Positions 33,796 to 43,568 are shown, counted from the stretch's first letter. The stretch: 51,324 nt of DNA from Pseudooctadecabacter sp. (GCF_020627745.1 NZ_JAHDGE010000018.1:1-51324); one strand, 5' to 3'. Notes: generated from the letters alone by a model not told the origin. Program-made: numbers and translations.

Positions 33796-35838
33796 ATGTT
33801 CAAGAAAATCCTGATTGCCAACCGCGGTGAAATTGCCTGTCGCGTTATCAAGACCGCCCGCAAAATGGGGATCAAGACGGTGGCGGTCTATTCTGATGCA
33901 GACCGCAATGCCCTGCATGTGCAGATGGCGGATGAGGCAGTGCACATTGGCCCGCCGCCTGCCAATCAATCCTACATCGTGATCGACAAGATCATGGAGG
34001 CGATCAAGGCCACAGGCGCTGAGGCCGTGCATCCCGGCTACGGGTTCCTGTCGGAAAACCCGAAATTCGCCGAGGCGCTTGAGGCCGCTGGCGTGGCCTT
34101 TATCGGCCCGCCCAAAGGCGCGATCGAGGCGATGGGCGACAAGATCACGTCAAAGAAAATCGCGCAGGAGGCCGGTGTCAGCACGGTGCCCGGCCACATG
34201 GGTCTGATTGAAGACGCGGCTGAGGCCATCAAGATTTCCGGTGAGATCGGCTATCCGGTGATGCTCAAAGCCTCCGCCGGGGGCGGCGGTAAGGGCATGC
34301 GCATCGCGTGGAATGAGGATGAGGTGGCCGAAGGGTTTCAGGCGTCCAAGAACGAGGCGGCCAGCAGCTTTGGCGATGATCGCATGTTCATCGAGAAATT
34401 CGTGACCCAGCCGCGTCACATCGAAATTCAGGTGCTGTGTGACAGCCACGGCAACGGCATTTATCTGGGCGAACGGGAATGTTCGATCCAGCGCCGCAAC
34501 CAGAAAGTCATCGAAGAGGCGCCCAGCCCGTTTCTGGATGACGCGACGCGCAAGGCCATGGGCGACCAATCGGTCGCTTTGGCCAAGGCCGTGGGATATT
34601 CCAGCGCCGGTACGGTGGAATTTATCGTCGATGGCGACCGGAACTTCTATTTCCTTGAGATGAACACACGTTTGCAGGTGGAACACCCCGTGACCGAACT
34701 GATCACCGGCGTTGATCTGGTCGAACAGATGATCCGCGTGGCCTACGGCGAAAAACTGGCGATGACCCAAGACGATGTCACCTTGACCGGCTGGGCCATG
34801 GAAAGTCGTCTGTATGCCGAGGATCCTTATCGCGGGTTTCTGCCGTCCATTGGTCGTTTGACAACCTACCGTCCGCCGGCGGAGGTCGCAGCGGGGCCCT
34901 TGCTGGACACAGGCAAGTGGCAGGGCGATGCACCTGCGGGCACCCACGCGGTGCGCAATGACACGGGCGTTTATGACGGGGGCGAAATCTCCATGTATTA
35001 TGACCCGATGATCGCCAAGCTGTGCACATGGGCGCCAACCCGTGCCGACGCGATTGAGGAAATGCGCGTGGCCTTGGACAGTTTTGAGGTGGAGGGGATT
35101 GGCCACAACATTCCCTTCCTGTCGGCTGTATACGACCACGAGAAATTCACGTCCGGCAATATGACCACCGCCTTTATCGAAGAAGAATTCCCCGACGGCT
35201 TCGACGGCGTGTCTCTGGCAGACGCGGACATCCCGCGCATTTCGGCTGCTTGTGCCGCCATGCACCGCGTCGCTGAAATCCGTCGTACGCGGGTCACGGG
35301 CCGCATGGGCAACCACGAACGGCATGTGGGCAAGGATTGGGTTGTCAGCCTTCAGGGCGAGAGCCATCCGGTGGTGATTGAGGCCGACCGCGACGGGGCG
35401 AATGTGGCCGTGGGAGATGCTGTTCTGCGGGTTGAAAGCGATTGGACGCCCGGCCAGCCCTTGGCGCGGATTACGGTGGACGGCGCGCCGATGGTCATGA
35501 AGGTCGGCAAAGTGTCCGGCGGATTCCGCATCCGCTATCGCGGGGCGGACGTGAAGGTCCACGTGCGCACGCCGCGTCAGGCGGAACTGGCCCGGCTGAT
35601 GCCGGAAAAACTGCCCCCCGATACATCCAAGCTTTTGCTGTGTCCCATGCCCGGTCTGATCGTGAAGGTCGATGTCGAAGTGGGCGACGAGGTGCAGGAA
35701 GGTCAAGCGCTGTGCACGGTTGAGGCCATGAAGATGGAAAACATCCTGCGGGCCGAAAAGAAGGCCACGGTCACCAAGATCAACGCAGGCGCGGGCGACA
35801 GCCTGTCTGTGGATGATGTCATCATGGAGTTTGAATAG
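33796..35838 (+). CDS. pccA: propionyl-CoA carboxylase alpha (biotin) subunit
   Basis: The biotin carboxylase subunit, 680 aa. The N-terminal part begins KKILIANRGEIACRVIKTA; the ATP-grasp domain contains the glycine-rich loop KASAGGGGKGMR and MNTRLQVEHPVTE. A BT-type middle domain mediates contact with PccB. The C-terminal carrier domain has Lys646 in AMKMEN, the biotin attachment site. A good AGGGGAAG site precedes the ATG. Together with PccB it forms methylmalonyl-CoA for the mutase encoded downstream. Confidence 0.96.
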   Translation: MFKKILIANRGEIACRVIKTARKMGIKTVAVYSDADRNALHVQMADEAVHIGPPPANQSYIVIDKIMEAIKATGAEAVHPGYGFLSENPKFAEALEAAGVAFIGPPKGAIEAMGDKITSKKIAQEAGVSTVPGHMGLIEDAAEAIKISGEIGYPVMLKASAGGGGKGMRIAWNEDEVAEGFQASKNEAASSFGDDRMFIEKFVTQPRHIEIQVLCDSHGNGIYLGERECSIQRRNQKVIEEAPSPFLDDATRKAMGDQSVALAKAVGYSSAGTVEFIVDGDRNFYFLEMNTRLQVEHPVTELITGVDLVEQMIRVAYGEKLAMTQDDVTLTGWAMESRLYAEDPYRGFLPSIGRLTTYRPPAEVAAGPLLDTGKWQGDAPAGTHAVRNDTGVYDGGEISMYYDPMIAKLCTWAPTRADAIEEMRVALDSFEVEGIGHNIPFLSAVYDHEKFTSGNMTTAFIEEEFPDGFDGVSLADADIPRISAACAAMHRVAEIRRTRVTGRMGNHERHVGKDWVVSLQGESHPVVIEADRDGANVAVGDAVLRVESDWTPGQPLARITVDGAPMVMKVGKVSGGFRIRYRGADVKVHVRTPRQAELARLMPEKLPPDTSKLLLCPMPGLIVKVDVEVGDEVQEGQALCTVEAMKMENILRAEKKATVTKINAGAGDSLSVDDVIMEFE

Positions 35839-35844
35839 GCGTCC

Positions 35845-36657
35845 ATGGATCTGACCGTTCATATCGGGGCACACCGGACCGGATCGACCCTTGTGGCGCA
35901 GGCGATTACGGCCAGCGTCGAGGCTGATCCCGCCTGCGGAGTTGCCGTTTGGCACCCCCGTTACCTGCGGTCCATTGGCGGCTGGCAGGCGGTGCCCCGT
36001 TCGGTGACAGCGACCGGCGCGCCCGCATCGCGCGCCGCCGGACGAGTTCTTGCGACCCTTTCGGACCGTCTTGCCGAAGATGCCGCCGCGCTGGATGCGC
36101 AGGGCGTGCGCCATCTGGTGATTTCCGAGGAGAACCTTGTGGGGACCATGCGCACCAATATGACGCAGTCCGCCTTTTACCCGGACGTGGCCTCACGCCT
36201 GCGGGCCTACGCCTCTGTCCTGCCGATGGTGCCTGCGCGCGTGGCCCTTGGCGTGCGCGACTATGGCGCTGTCTGGTCATCTGCGTTCCATTACATCCCG
36301 CAGTCGGGAAACGAAGCCCCATCGCGGCAGGCCGCCCGAACGGCCCTGCTAGATCATGATCGAGGCTGGCCGGACGTGATCGAAAGCATTTACGACGTCT
36401 GGCCCGATACGGAAGTGTATGTTTGGCAGCAGGAGGATTTGGAAGATCACGCAGCGATGATCTGCGCCGGTCTTCTTGATTTGCCGCACGATAAGGTCAT
36501 GGTGCCAAGCCAGCGGGTGAACCGTCTGAAATCATCCACGGATCGCAGCCCCCTGTTCACACCCGATGAACGCGCGTTGCTGACACAGCGGTATCACCGG
36601 CATCTGTCATCGCTTCATGCGACAATGGCCGCACCAAGCCATCAGGTCGCGCAATGA
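35845..36657 (+). CDS. sulfotransferase-like protein, copy 1
   Basis: 270 aa starting 6 bp after pccA. The N-terminus VHIGAHRTGSTLVAQ resembles the 5'-phosphosulfate-binding loop of PAPS sulfotransferases. Later blocks HLVISEENLVGTMRTN and VALGVRDYGAVWSSAFHYIP match the second paralogous gene at 37311. No acceptor can be predicted. It is soluble, without a signal peptide. It ends 4 bp before the convergent DUF4174-like gene and is likely co-transcribed with pccA. Confidence 0.68.
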   Translation: MDLTVHIGAHRTGSTLVAQAITASVEADPACGVAVWHPRYLRSIGGWQAVPRSVTATGAPASRAAGRVLATLSDRLAEDAAALDAQGVRHLVISEENLVGTMRTNMTQSAFYPDVASRLRAYASVLPMVPARVALGVRDYGAVWSSAFHYIPQSGNEAPSRQAARTALLDHDRGWPDVIESIYDVWPDTEVYVWQQEDLEDHAAMICAGLLDLPHDKVMVPSQRVNRLKSSTDRSPLFTPDERALLTQRYHRHLSSLHATMAAPSHQVAQ

Positions 36658-36661
36658 CGGA

Positions 36662-37132
36662 TCAGCCGTTGTCTCTGTTGTCTTCAATCTCCTGCTGCCG
36701 CAAGGGCATCTTGTCGATAGTGCGGGTTATTTCGCGCACGTCCCACGGGGCAGGTTTGCGCAGTTCGACTTGTCCGTCCTTTCCCATGATGACCAGCATG
36801 AACCCGCGCGGGCGCAATTGCGTGCGCAGATCGCTGGCCGCGTCGGGATCGGTGTCGGTAAGGATGATGACATCACGTTCGGCCAGATCATCCGGCCGGT
36901 CCGCAAGAAGGGCCAGTTGCTGGCGAAACCGAGGGTCGTTCGGGCTGTCGGCAAAAACGACAACGGGCCGCGCCAGCCATTCCAGATCGGACAGGGCGAC
37001 ATCGGTCGCGGCAATGGGCACGGACCTGTCGGCGTTCCAGACATCGGCCAGCCCTGTGGGTGTATCTTCTGTCTGTGCGGTTACAGCACCGGCGCATGCG
37101 AAACACGCAGCTGCAAGACATATTCGGATCAT
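36662..37132 (-). CDS. secreted DUF4174-like protein
   Basis: 156 aa with a signal peptide (MIRICLAAACFACAGAVTAQ) and a thioredoxin-like-looking domain without the CxxC pair: DLEWLARPVVVFADSPNDP, RFRQQLALLADRPDDLAERD, RPRGFMLVIMGKDG, then KPAPWDVREITRTIDKMP. This pattern fits DUF4174 as I recall it. It is on the opposite strand to all neighbours in the propionyl-CoA locus and sits between the two sulfotransferase-like genes. Confidence 0.75.
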   Translation of the reverse strand: MIRICLAAACFACAGAVTAQTEDTPTGLADVWNADRSVPIAATDVALSDLEWLARPVVVFADSPNDPRFRQQLALLADRPDDLAERDVIILTDTDPDAASDLRTQLRPRGFMLVIMGKDGQVELRKPAPWDVREITRTIDKMPLRQQEIEDNRDNG

Positions 37133-37310
37133 TCTGTTCCCCTTTGATCACGATATAGGAACGAATGGGCCCAAGGCGAAGGCCCGTCAGGCCATCGACC
37201 GGTACAATTTTACGTTTAACCTTATGGTCAGCTTATACGGGCATTTACCAAAAAGGGAATCGCGGCAATCGTGTGATGTGATCTCCCGGTATTGGTGGAG
37301 GGTCCTGCGT

Positions 37311-38297
37311 ATGGATATCAATTTGCACTTGGGCGCGCATCGCTGCGCTTCATCGACATTTCAGGGATATTTGTGGCGCAACCGCGTGGCGCTGGCCCGG
37401 GGTGGCCTGACATGCTGGACCCCGAAACGGACCCGCGATGGCCTGATGGCAGGGATGATCCGCCACCCGGAAAGTATCACTTTGCAGGATGAACACCGCG
37501 CCGCGCGATCTGTCGGGCGCATCCGGTTGGAAATCTCCCGCTTGGGCCGTGCGGGGCAGGACAGGCTTCTGATCAGTGAAGAAAACCTCATCGGGTCAAG
37601 CCGCCGGAATGTCAGAATGACGTCGCTTTATCCGCTGGTGTCCGAACGGCTGCTGCGGTTTGTCCCTGCGTTCGAAGGCCACCGCCTGCGGATCGGGATC
37701 GGTGTGCGCAGTTATGAGGATTACTGGGCGTCTGCACTGGCGTATATTTTGCAAACGGGCGGCGCGCGCCCCACGGTTGACCAGTTGGATTTCCTCACCA
37801 CACAGCCGCGCCGCTGGCGCGATGTCATTCGCGATATCGGGGCAGTTTTTCCGCAAGCCGATGTTTTTGTCTTTCCGTTCGAACGGTTTGCCGATCAACC
37901 GGACGCAATTCTTGACACATTCTGCGACGGTGCTGCCGATCCGTTGCCGGCAGGTTTTACCCATCACAACAAAAGCCCCAATCTGGGTGAATTGAACACT
38001 TTGCTGGATCTGCGCGGAGAACGCAGGCTCGACGGGGGGGCGCGGTCGGATCACCGGCGCTGGATGCCGTTTGACGAGGATCAGCGCGCGGTTTTGCGGG
38101 CAGAGTATCGCCGCGATCTGGCGTGGCTCAAAGCGGGGGCCGAAGGCCTTGCCCGTTATGTCGAAGGGCGAAAAACGCCTGCGACGCTGCCTGACAGGGC
38201 ACAGGAAGAAACACGCGTGGGGACACCGACCCTGACGCTTATGAAAGGACAGACGGATGGGATCGAAAAACGACTGGAAAGACCGCGCACAGGCTGA
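37311..38297 (+). CDS. sulfotransferase-like protein, copy 2
   Basis: 328 aa from ATG 37311, preceded by GGAGGG. Related to copy 1: [19 protein letters not shown] (P-loop-like), [15 protein letters not shown] and [18 protein letters not shown] align block by block. Its phosphosulfate loop reads RCASST rather than the usual KTGTT, so catalytic activity is uncertain. Its last 41 bases overlap the start of the mutase gene in another frame, which ties the two translationally. The frame extends upstream to 36654 without a sensible start. Confidence 0.7.
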   Translation: MDINLHLGAHRCASSTFQGYLWRNRVALARGGLTCWTPKRTRDGLMAGMIRHPESITLQDEHRAARSVGRIRLEISRLGRAGQDRLLISEENLIGSSRRNVRMTSLYPLVSERLLRFVPAFEGHRLRIGIGVRSYEDYWASALAYILQTGGARPTVDQLDFLTTQPRRWRDVIRDIGAVFPQADVFVFPFERFADQPDAILDTFCDGAADPLPAGFTHHNKSPNLGELNTLLDLRGERRLDGGARSDHRRWMPFDEDQRAVLRAEYRRDLAWLKAGAEGLARYVEGRKTPATLPDRAQEETRVGTPTLTLMKGQTDGIEKRLERPRTG

Positions 38298-40383
38298 ATT
38301 GCGCGGGCGTCCTCTGGATGATCTGACATGGAACACAATCGAAGGCATTGATGTTCAGCCGGTCTACGGGGCCGATGACATCGCTGGCCTGGATCATCTG
38401 GGGACCATGCCGGGTGAGGCCCCTTTCACCCGTGGCGTGAAATCCACCATGTATGCGGGGCGTCCCTGGACCATCCGGCAGTACGCAGGATTCTCCACCG
38501 CTGAAGCCTCAAACGCCTTTTACCGCAAGGCGTTGGCCGCTGGTCAACAGGGGGTGTCCGTGGCTTTTGATCTGGCAACGCACCGGGGCTATGACAGCGA
38601 CCATGAACGGGTGGTGGGCGATGTGGGCAAGGCCGGTGTTGCCATCGACAGCGTCGAGGATATGAAAATCCTCTTTGATGGCATTCCGCTGGATAAGGTG
38701 AGCGTGTCGATGACCATGAACGGCGCGGTCATCCCGATCCTTGCCAGCTTTATCGTGGCGGGTGAAGAACAGGGCCATGACCGCAGCGTGTTGTCCGGCA
38801 CGATCCAGAACGACATCCTCAAGGAATTCATGGTGCGCAACACCTATGTCTATCCGCCGGAGCCGTCGATGCGACTGGTGGCTGACATCATTGAATATAC
38901 CGCGGGTGAGATGCCGAAATTCAACTCGATCTCCATCTCGGGCTACCACATGCAGGAGGCGGGTGCGAACCTTGTGCAGGAACTGGCCTTTACCTTGGCC
39001 GATGGGCGCGAATACGTGCGCACGGCCATTGCGCGCGGCATGGACGTGGACCGTTTCGCGCCACGTTTGTCGTTCTTTTTCGCCATCGGCATGAATTTCT
39101 TCATGGAGGCCGCCAAACTGCGCGCGGCCCGTCTGCTGTGGTCGCGGATCATGTCGGAATTCGAACCAAAATCCGAAAAATCCAGCATGTTGCGCACCCA
39201 TTGCCAGACCTCCGGCGTGTCCTTGCAGGAACAGGACCCCTACAACAACGTCGTGCGCACCGCCTACGAAGCACTGGCCGCTGTTTTGGGCGGCACCCAA
39301 TCGCTGCACACCAACGCACTGGATGAGGCGATTGCCCTGCCCACGGAATTTGCAGCCCGAATTGCCCGCAACACCCAGTTGATTTTGCAGGAAGAAACCG
39401 GCGTGACCAATGTGGTCGATCCGCTGGCAGGGTCATACTATGTCGAAAAACTTACCGCTGATCTGGCGGAGGCCGCGTGGACACTCATCGAAGAGGTCGA
39501 GGAGATGGGCGGCATGACCAAGGCCGTGGCCTCCGGCATGCCGAAACTGCGGATCGAGGAATCGGCGGCGAAACGGCAGGCGATGATCGACCGCGGTGAT
39601 GAGGTGATCGTGGGCGTCAACAAGTACCGGTTGGACAAGGAAGACCCCATCGACATTCTGGATGTGGACAACGTGGCTGTCCGCGATGCCCAGGTGGCGC
39701 GGCTTGAACGTATCCGCGCCAGCCGCGACCAAGCCGCCTGCGACGCCGCCCTGGCCGAGGTGGAACGCCGCGCACATGAGGGCGGCAACCTGTTAGAGGC
39801 CGCCGTCGAGGCCGCCCGTACCCGTGCAACCGTGGGAGAAATAAGCATGGCCATGGAAAAGGTTTTCGGCCGTCACCGCGCCGAAGTGAAGACATTGGCA
39901 GGCGTTTACGGTGCCGCCTATGAGGGCGACGAGGGCTTCGCCGCCATCCAGAAAGATGTGGAGGCGTTCGCCGAAGAAGAAGGCCGCCGTCCGCGTATGT
40001 TGGTCGTCAAAATGGGGCAGGACGGTCACGACCGTGGCGCCAAAGTCATCGCCACAGCCTTTGCCGACATCGGCTTTGACGTGGACGTGGGCCCGCTTTT
40101 TCAAACGCCCGAGGAGGCCGCACAAGATGCGGTGGACAACGACGTGCACGTCATCGGCATTTCGTCCCAAGCGGCGGGGCACAAGACCTTGGCGCCCAAG
40201 CTGATCGAGGCGTTGAAGGCTGCGGATGCGGAGGATATTCTGGTGATCTGCGGCGGGGTCATCCCCCAGCAAGACTATGATTTCCTAAAGAAATCCGGCG
40301 TGAAGGCCATCTTTGGGCCGGGCACAAACATCCCCGAAGCTGCGCGTGATATCCTGCGTTTGATCCGCGAGACGCGGACGTAA
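38257..40383 (+). CDS. scpA: methylmalonyl-CoA mutase
   Basis: A B12-dependent isomerase, 708 aa, converting methylmalonyl-CoA to succinyl-CoA. The catalytic barrel contains [20 protein letters not shown] and the conserved [13 protein letters not shown]. The C-terminal cobalamin domain has DGHDRG, whose His591 would ligate cobalt. Length matches the homodimeric large-subunit type. It starts inside the end of sulfotransferase copy 2 (41-nt overlap). It completes the route propionyl-CoA to succinyl-CoA, except for the epimerase, which is not obvious here. Confidence 0.96.
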   Translation: MGSKNDWKDRAQAELRGRPLDDLTWNTIEGIDVQPVYGADDIAGLDHLGTMPGEAPFTRGVKSTMYAGRPWTIRQYAGFSTAEASNAFYRKALAAGQQGVSVAFDLATHRGYDSDHERVVGDVGKAGVAIDSVEDMKILFDGIPLDKVSVSMTMNGAVIPILASFIVAGEEQGHDRSVLSGTIQNDILKEFMVRNTYVYPPEPSMRLVADIIEYTAGEMPKFNSISISGYHMQEAGANLVQELAFTLADGREYVRTAIARGMDVDRFAPRLSFFFAIGMNFFMEAAKLRAARLLWSRIMSEFEPKSEKSSMLRTHCQTSGVSLQEQDPYNNVVRTAYEALAAVLGGTQSLHTNALDEAIALPTEFAARIARNTQLILQEETGVTNVVDPLAGSYYVEKLTADLAEAAWTLIEEVEEMGGMTKAVASGMPKLRIEESAAKRQAMIDRGDEVIVGVNKYRLDKEDPIDILDVDNVAVRDAQVARLERIRASRDQAACDAALAEVERRAHEGGNLLEAAVEAARTRATVGEISMAMEKVFGRHRAEVKTLAGVYGAAYEGDEGFAAIQKDVEAFAEEEGRRPRMLVVKMGQDGHDRGAKVIATAFADIGFDVDVGPLFQTPEEAAQDAVDNDVHVIGISSQAAGHKTLAPKLIEALKAADAEDILVICGGVIPQQDYDFLKKSGVKAIFGPGTNIPEAARDILRLIRETRT

Positions 40384-40386
40384 TCC

Positions 40387-40983
40387 ATGCGGTTGGATCA
40401 CTTGGCGATTGCGGCAGAAACCCTTGAAGAGGGGGTGGCCTGGGCTGAGGACAAGTTGGGCGTGACCTTTTTGCCCGGTGGCAAACATGCGCGGTTTGGC
40501 ACCCACAATCGGCTCTTGGGTCTCAAGGACGGGTTGTATCTTGAAGTGATCGCCGTTGATCCGGATGCCACATCCGACGGTCCACGCTGGTTCGGGCTGG
40601 ACAGTTTCACTGGCCCGCCCCGGCTGGCGAACTGGATTTGCGAGCCTGCGGATTTCGACGCGTGGCTGCGTCACGGGATGCGCGCGGTGCCTATGGCACG
40701 GGGCGATTTGCGTTGGGATATGGGCGCGCCGGAGGACGGCAGCCTGCCCATGGGCGGAGGGTTTCCCACCGTTTTGCGTTGGCACACAGACACGCCGCCG
40801 GGCCAAAGCCTGCCCGCGTCGGGCTGTGCCTTACAACGTCTGACGATCCGTCATCCGCAGGCAGAGGGCCTTGCGGCTGAACTGGCGCCTGCATTGTCCG
40901 ACCCACGCGTGGCGTTTGAACCCGCTGCAACCGTGTCCCTGTCCGCGATGATGCAAACGCCCTTAGGGGCGGTGACGCTGTGA
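40387..40983 (+). CDS. VOC-family (glyoxalase-like domain) protein
   Basis: 198 aa, 3 bp after the mutase stop. It begins RLDHLAIAAETLEEGVAW and has LGLKDGLYLEVIAVDPDA and WFGLDSFTGPPRLANWI, matching the larger single-chain glyoxalase-like domain of about 200 aa. Methylmalonyl-CoA epimerase is also a VOC protein, but it is shorter (about 135-150 aa) with different motifs, so this is not called epimerase. It overlaps the next gene by one base (TGATG). Confidence 0.82.
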   Translation: MRLDHLAIAAETLEEGVAWAEDKLGVTFLPGGKHARFGTHNRLLGLKDGLYLEVIAVDPDATSDGPRWFGLDSFTGPPRLANWICEPADFDAWLRHGMRAVPMARGDLRWDMGAPEDGSLPMGGGFPTVLRWHTDTPPGQSLPASGCALQRLTIRHPQAEGLAAELAPALSDPRVAFEPAATVSLSAMMQTPLGAVTL

Positions 40984-41456
40984 TGATCCGGCCCGCCGCC
41001 GTTGCCGACGCATCGGCGATTGAGGCGCTTTGGACGCCGGCTGTCCTGAATACACCGATGACGTTCAACCCTGTCCCGAAAACCGTGGACGAGATCGCAG
41101 ACATGATTGCCGCGCGCAGCTGTTTCTTGGTGGCCGAACAGGCGGGGCAGGTCGTGGGTTTTGTCACCTATGGGCCGTTCCGTAGCGGGCCGGGATATGT
41201 GCATACGGCGGAACATACCGTCCTTGTGGGCCCTGCGATGCAGGGCCAAGGCGCGGGTCAGGCGTTGATGAATGCTGCGATGGATCATGCCCGCGCAGCG
41301 GAAATCCATGTGCTTGTGGCGGGCGTCAGCGGCGAGAACCCGCGCGCGATTGCGTTTCACCAACGGCTGGGGTTCGACCCCGTCGCGCGGATGCCCGAAG
41401 TCGGGCGCAGGGACGGGCGGTGGCTTGATCTGGTTTTGCTGCAAAAACGGCTCTGA
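40983..41456 (+). CDS. GNAT N-acetyltransferase
   Basis: 157 aa from ATG 40983 (a GTG three bases upstream is also possible). The GNAT acetyl-CoA loop is in VGPAMQGQGAGQALMNAAMD (Q/R-x-x-G-x-G/A), with HQRLGFDPVARMPEVG at the end, as in phosphinothricin or amino-acid acetyltransferases. The substrate is unknown. It overlaps the VOC gene by one base, so it belongs to the mutase operon. Confidence 0.86.
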   Translation: MIRPAAVADASAIEALWTPAVLNTPMTFNPVPKTVDEIADMIAARSCFLVAEQAGQVVGFVTYGPFRSGPGYVHTAEHTVLVGPAMQGQGAGQALMNAAMDHARAAEIHVLVAGVSGENPRAIAFHQRLGFDPVARMPEVGRRDGRWLDLVLLQKRL

Positions 41457-41487
41457 CATCCGGTGCGGGATTGGCTAAGGTTGGCCT

Positions 41488-42171
41488 ATGTCGATCTGGA
41501 CCCGCATCACCGACGCTTTGTCGTCCCTTGCCGCTGGCGACAGCCTGTCGGATGTCTTTGCCAAGCTGCGCACGCCGCCTGAACGGTCGGTTGCCTTTGC
41601 CATCGCGGTGATCGCTTTGGGTGCAAAAATGGCCAAGGCCGACGGGCAGGTCACCAAGGACGAAGTCGCGGCGTTTCGTGAAGTGTTCGTGATCCCCGAG
41701 GGCGAGGAAAAGAACGCGGGGCGGTTGTTCAATCTGGCCCGTCAGGACGTGGCGGGGTTTGAAGACTACGCCCGCAAAATCAAGGCGATGTACAGCGATG
41801 ATGACAAGGCTCCGCTGTGCGATCTGATGGAAGGGCTGTTTCACATCGCCTTGGCAGACGGGGTCTATCACCCCAATGAGGATGCTTTTCTGGAACGGGT
41901 GGCCGATATTCTGGGGTTGGGGGACGCGCGGTTCAAACGTCTGCGGGCGCAATTTGTCCCCGACGCGTCCCGTGATCCTTATGACGTCTTAGGGGTCTCT
42001 CCCGATGCGTCCCGCGAGGAAATCCGCAAGGCGTGGCGGCAGTTGGTGCGCGAAACCCATCCTGACCAGATGATTGCCCGCGGTGTGCCGGAAGAGGCCG
42101 TGAAGCTGGCACAAAAGCGCATGATCGCGATCAACCGCGCTTGGGAAGACATCAGTGAGCGCGCCGCGTGA
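41488..42171 (+). CDS. TerB-DnaJ co-chaperone (DjlA-like)
   Basis: 227 aa: a TerB-like helical domain (about 30-145, with AIAVIALGAKMAKADGQVTK and HIALADGVYHPNEDAFLERV) followed by a C-terminal J domain (DPYDVLGVSPDASREEIRKA) in which the HPD tripeptide of THPDQM would stimulate DnaK. Unlike classical DjlA it has no N-terminal membrane helix. Its stop overlaps the next gene's GTG. Confidence 0.88.
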   Translation: MSIWTRITDALSSLAAGDSLSDVFAKLRTPPERSVAFAIAVIALGAKMAKADGQVTKDEVAAFREVFVIPEGEEKNAGRLFNLARQDVAGFEDYARKIKAMYSDDDKAPLCDLMEGLFHIALADGVYHPNEDAFLERVADILGLGDARFKRLRAQFVPDASRDPYDVLGVSPDASREEIRKAWRQLVRETHPDQMIARGVPEEAVKLAQKRMIAINRAWEDISERAA

Positions 42172-43169
42172 AACTCGCGACCTACAATGTCGAATGGTTT
42201 TCCAACCTCTTTGATGACGACGGGCGGTTGTACGACGATGACCGGTGGTCGGGCCGCCGCGATGTGACACGCGCCCAGCAGACCGCCGCCCTTGGCCATG
42301 TGTTTGCCGCGATGGATGCCGACGGGATCATGGTGATCGAAGGCCCCGACGCCCATGCGCGCCGTGACGGGGCCGCCGCATTGGAAGGGTTCGCCGCGCG
42401 GTTTGGCCTGCGCGCGCGCAAGGCGGTGATCGGCTTTGTGAACCAGACCCAGCAGGAGATTTTGTTCCTCTATGATCCGGACGTTCTAACTGCGACCCAT
42501 GATCCGCAGACCCTTGGTGCGCCGCAATTCGATGGCACGCTTGAGATGGATTTGGACACCGATGCGGAGGCGGAGGTGATCCGTTGGTCCAAGCCGCCGC
42601 TTGAACTGGCCGTCACCCACAAAGACGGTGCTGCATTCCGCCTCATCGGGGTTCACGCCAAATCGAAAGCCCCCCATGGCGCCAAAAGCGATGCCGATGC
42701 CTTGCGCATTTCCATCGCCAACCGGCGCAAACAACTGGCCCAATGCATCTGGCTGCGCCGCCGCATTGAGGCGCATCTGGACGCCGGGGACCGGATGATC
42801 GTCATGGGTGATTTCAACGATGGGCCGGGCTTGGACGAGTTTGAAAAGCTTTTTGGCCGGTCGGGGGTTGAGATTGTCTTAGGCGAAGGTGCCGGCGCGC
42901 AGCTGTTTGATCCCCATGCGCAGATGGCCCTGTCCCGCAGGCTGGGGGCTGCGCCTGCGACCGCACGGTTCAAACTGCCGCCCCATGGTCGGTATTTGTC
43001 GGCGCTGTTGGATTATATCATGGTGTCGGAAAATGTGCGGCGGATGGGGGCAGAGTGGACGATCCTGCATCCCTTTGACCATCCCGCGTGTTTTGCCGAC
43101 AAACCGCTGATGGAGGCGCTGTTGACGGCCTCTGATCATTTTCCGGTCGTCATGACGATTGACCCTTGA
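42168..43169 (+). CDS. endonuclease/exonuclease/phosphatase-family protein
   Basis: 333 aa starting with GTG 42168, which overlaps the preceding stop (GTGA). EEP-fold motifs are visible: LATYNVEWFSNL, VIEGPDA, the His in IGVHAKSK, the metal-binding GDFNDGPGLDE and the C-terminal SDHFPVVMTI. It is Mg-dependent and could act on DNA, RNA, lipids or sugar phosphates; the sequence does not say which. No signal peptide. Confidence 0.87.
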   Translation: MKLATYNVEWFSNLFDDDGRLYDDDRWSGRRDVTRAQQTAALGHVFAAMDADGIMVIEGPDAHARRDGAAALEGFAARFGLRARKAVIGFVNQTQQEILFLYDPDVLTATHDPQTLGAPQFDGTLEMDLDTDAEAEVIRWSKPPLELAVTHKDGAAFRLIGVHAKSKAPHGAKSDADALRISIANRRKQLAQCIWLRRRIEAHLDAGDRMIVMGDFNDGPGLDEFEKLFGRSGVEIVLGEGAGAQLFDPHAQMALSRRLGAAPATARFKLPPHGRYLSALLDYIMVSENVRRMGAEWTILHPFDHPACFADKPLMEALLTASDHFPVVMTIDP

Positions 43170-43170
43170 T

Positions 43171-43199
43171 TTGGGATTTTGGCCTTGGGCCCCTATATT
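43171..43199 (+). promoter_or_regulatory. promoter giving an apparently leaderless mRNA
   Basis: TTGGGA (43171-43176) and TATATT (43194-43199) are separated by 17 bp. The -10 ends 6 bp before the ATG at 43206, so transcription would start at or next to the A of the start codon. No Shine-Dalgarno is visible. Confidence 0.5.
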
Positions 43200-43205
43200 A
43201 GCCTC

Positions 43206-43568
43206 ATGAAACACATTGTTCTGAGCCTTTGCCTTGCCATTCCATTGCCTGTCACAGCGCAGGAGGAGGGCGATATTGATGAGGGGTTTTCCCTGATGGA
43301 GGAGGGTGCGAAGCTGTTGTTTCGGGGTCTCATGTCCGAGATGGAGCCCGCGATTGACGACTTCGCCGGAATGGCGCAGGAGTTGGAACCGGCGTTGGAG
43401 CTGTTGGCCACCGAAATGGGACCGGCCTTGATGGAATTGATGCGCCAGTTGGACAGCGTGCGCTATTATGAGGTGCCGGAAATCTTGCCCAACGGCGACA
43501 TCATCATCCGCCGCAGCCCTGATGCGCCCGAATTCATTCCTCCGGACAACGCGCCGATCGACCTTTAG
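43206..43568 (+). CDS. small secreted acidic protein, function unknown
   Basis: 120 aa from ATG 43206. Signal peptide MKHIVLSLCLAIPLPVTAQ, then an acidic amphipathic helical stretch rich in Met, Leu and Glu (LMEEGAKLLFRGLMSEMEPA, LATEMGPALMELMRQLD) and a C-terminal Pro/Asp-rich segment with YYEVPEILPNGDIIIRR. I recognise no functional domain. It interlocks stops with ppx in TTAG (43565-43568). Confidence 0.72.
   Translation: MKHIVLSLCLAIPLPVTAQEEGDIDEGFSLMEEGAKLLFRGLMSEMEPAIDDFAGMAQELEPALELLATEMGPALMELMRQLDSVRYYEVPEILPNGDIIIRRSPDAPEFIPPDNAPIDL

Noticed and set aside
34150..36114. 654-codon frame antisense to pccA
   Set aside because: His-rich shadow; pccA motifs on the plus strand are complete.
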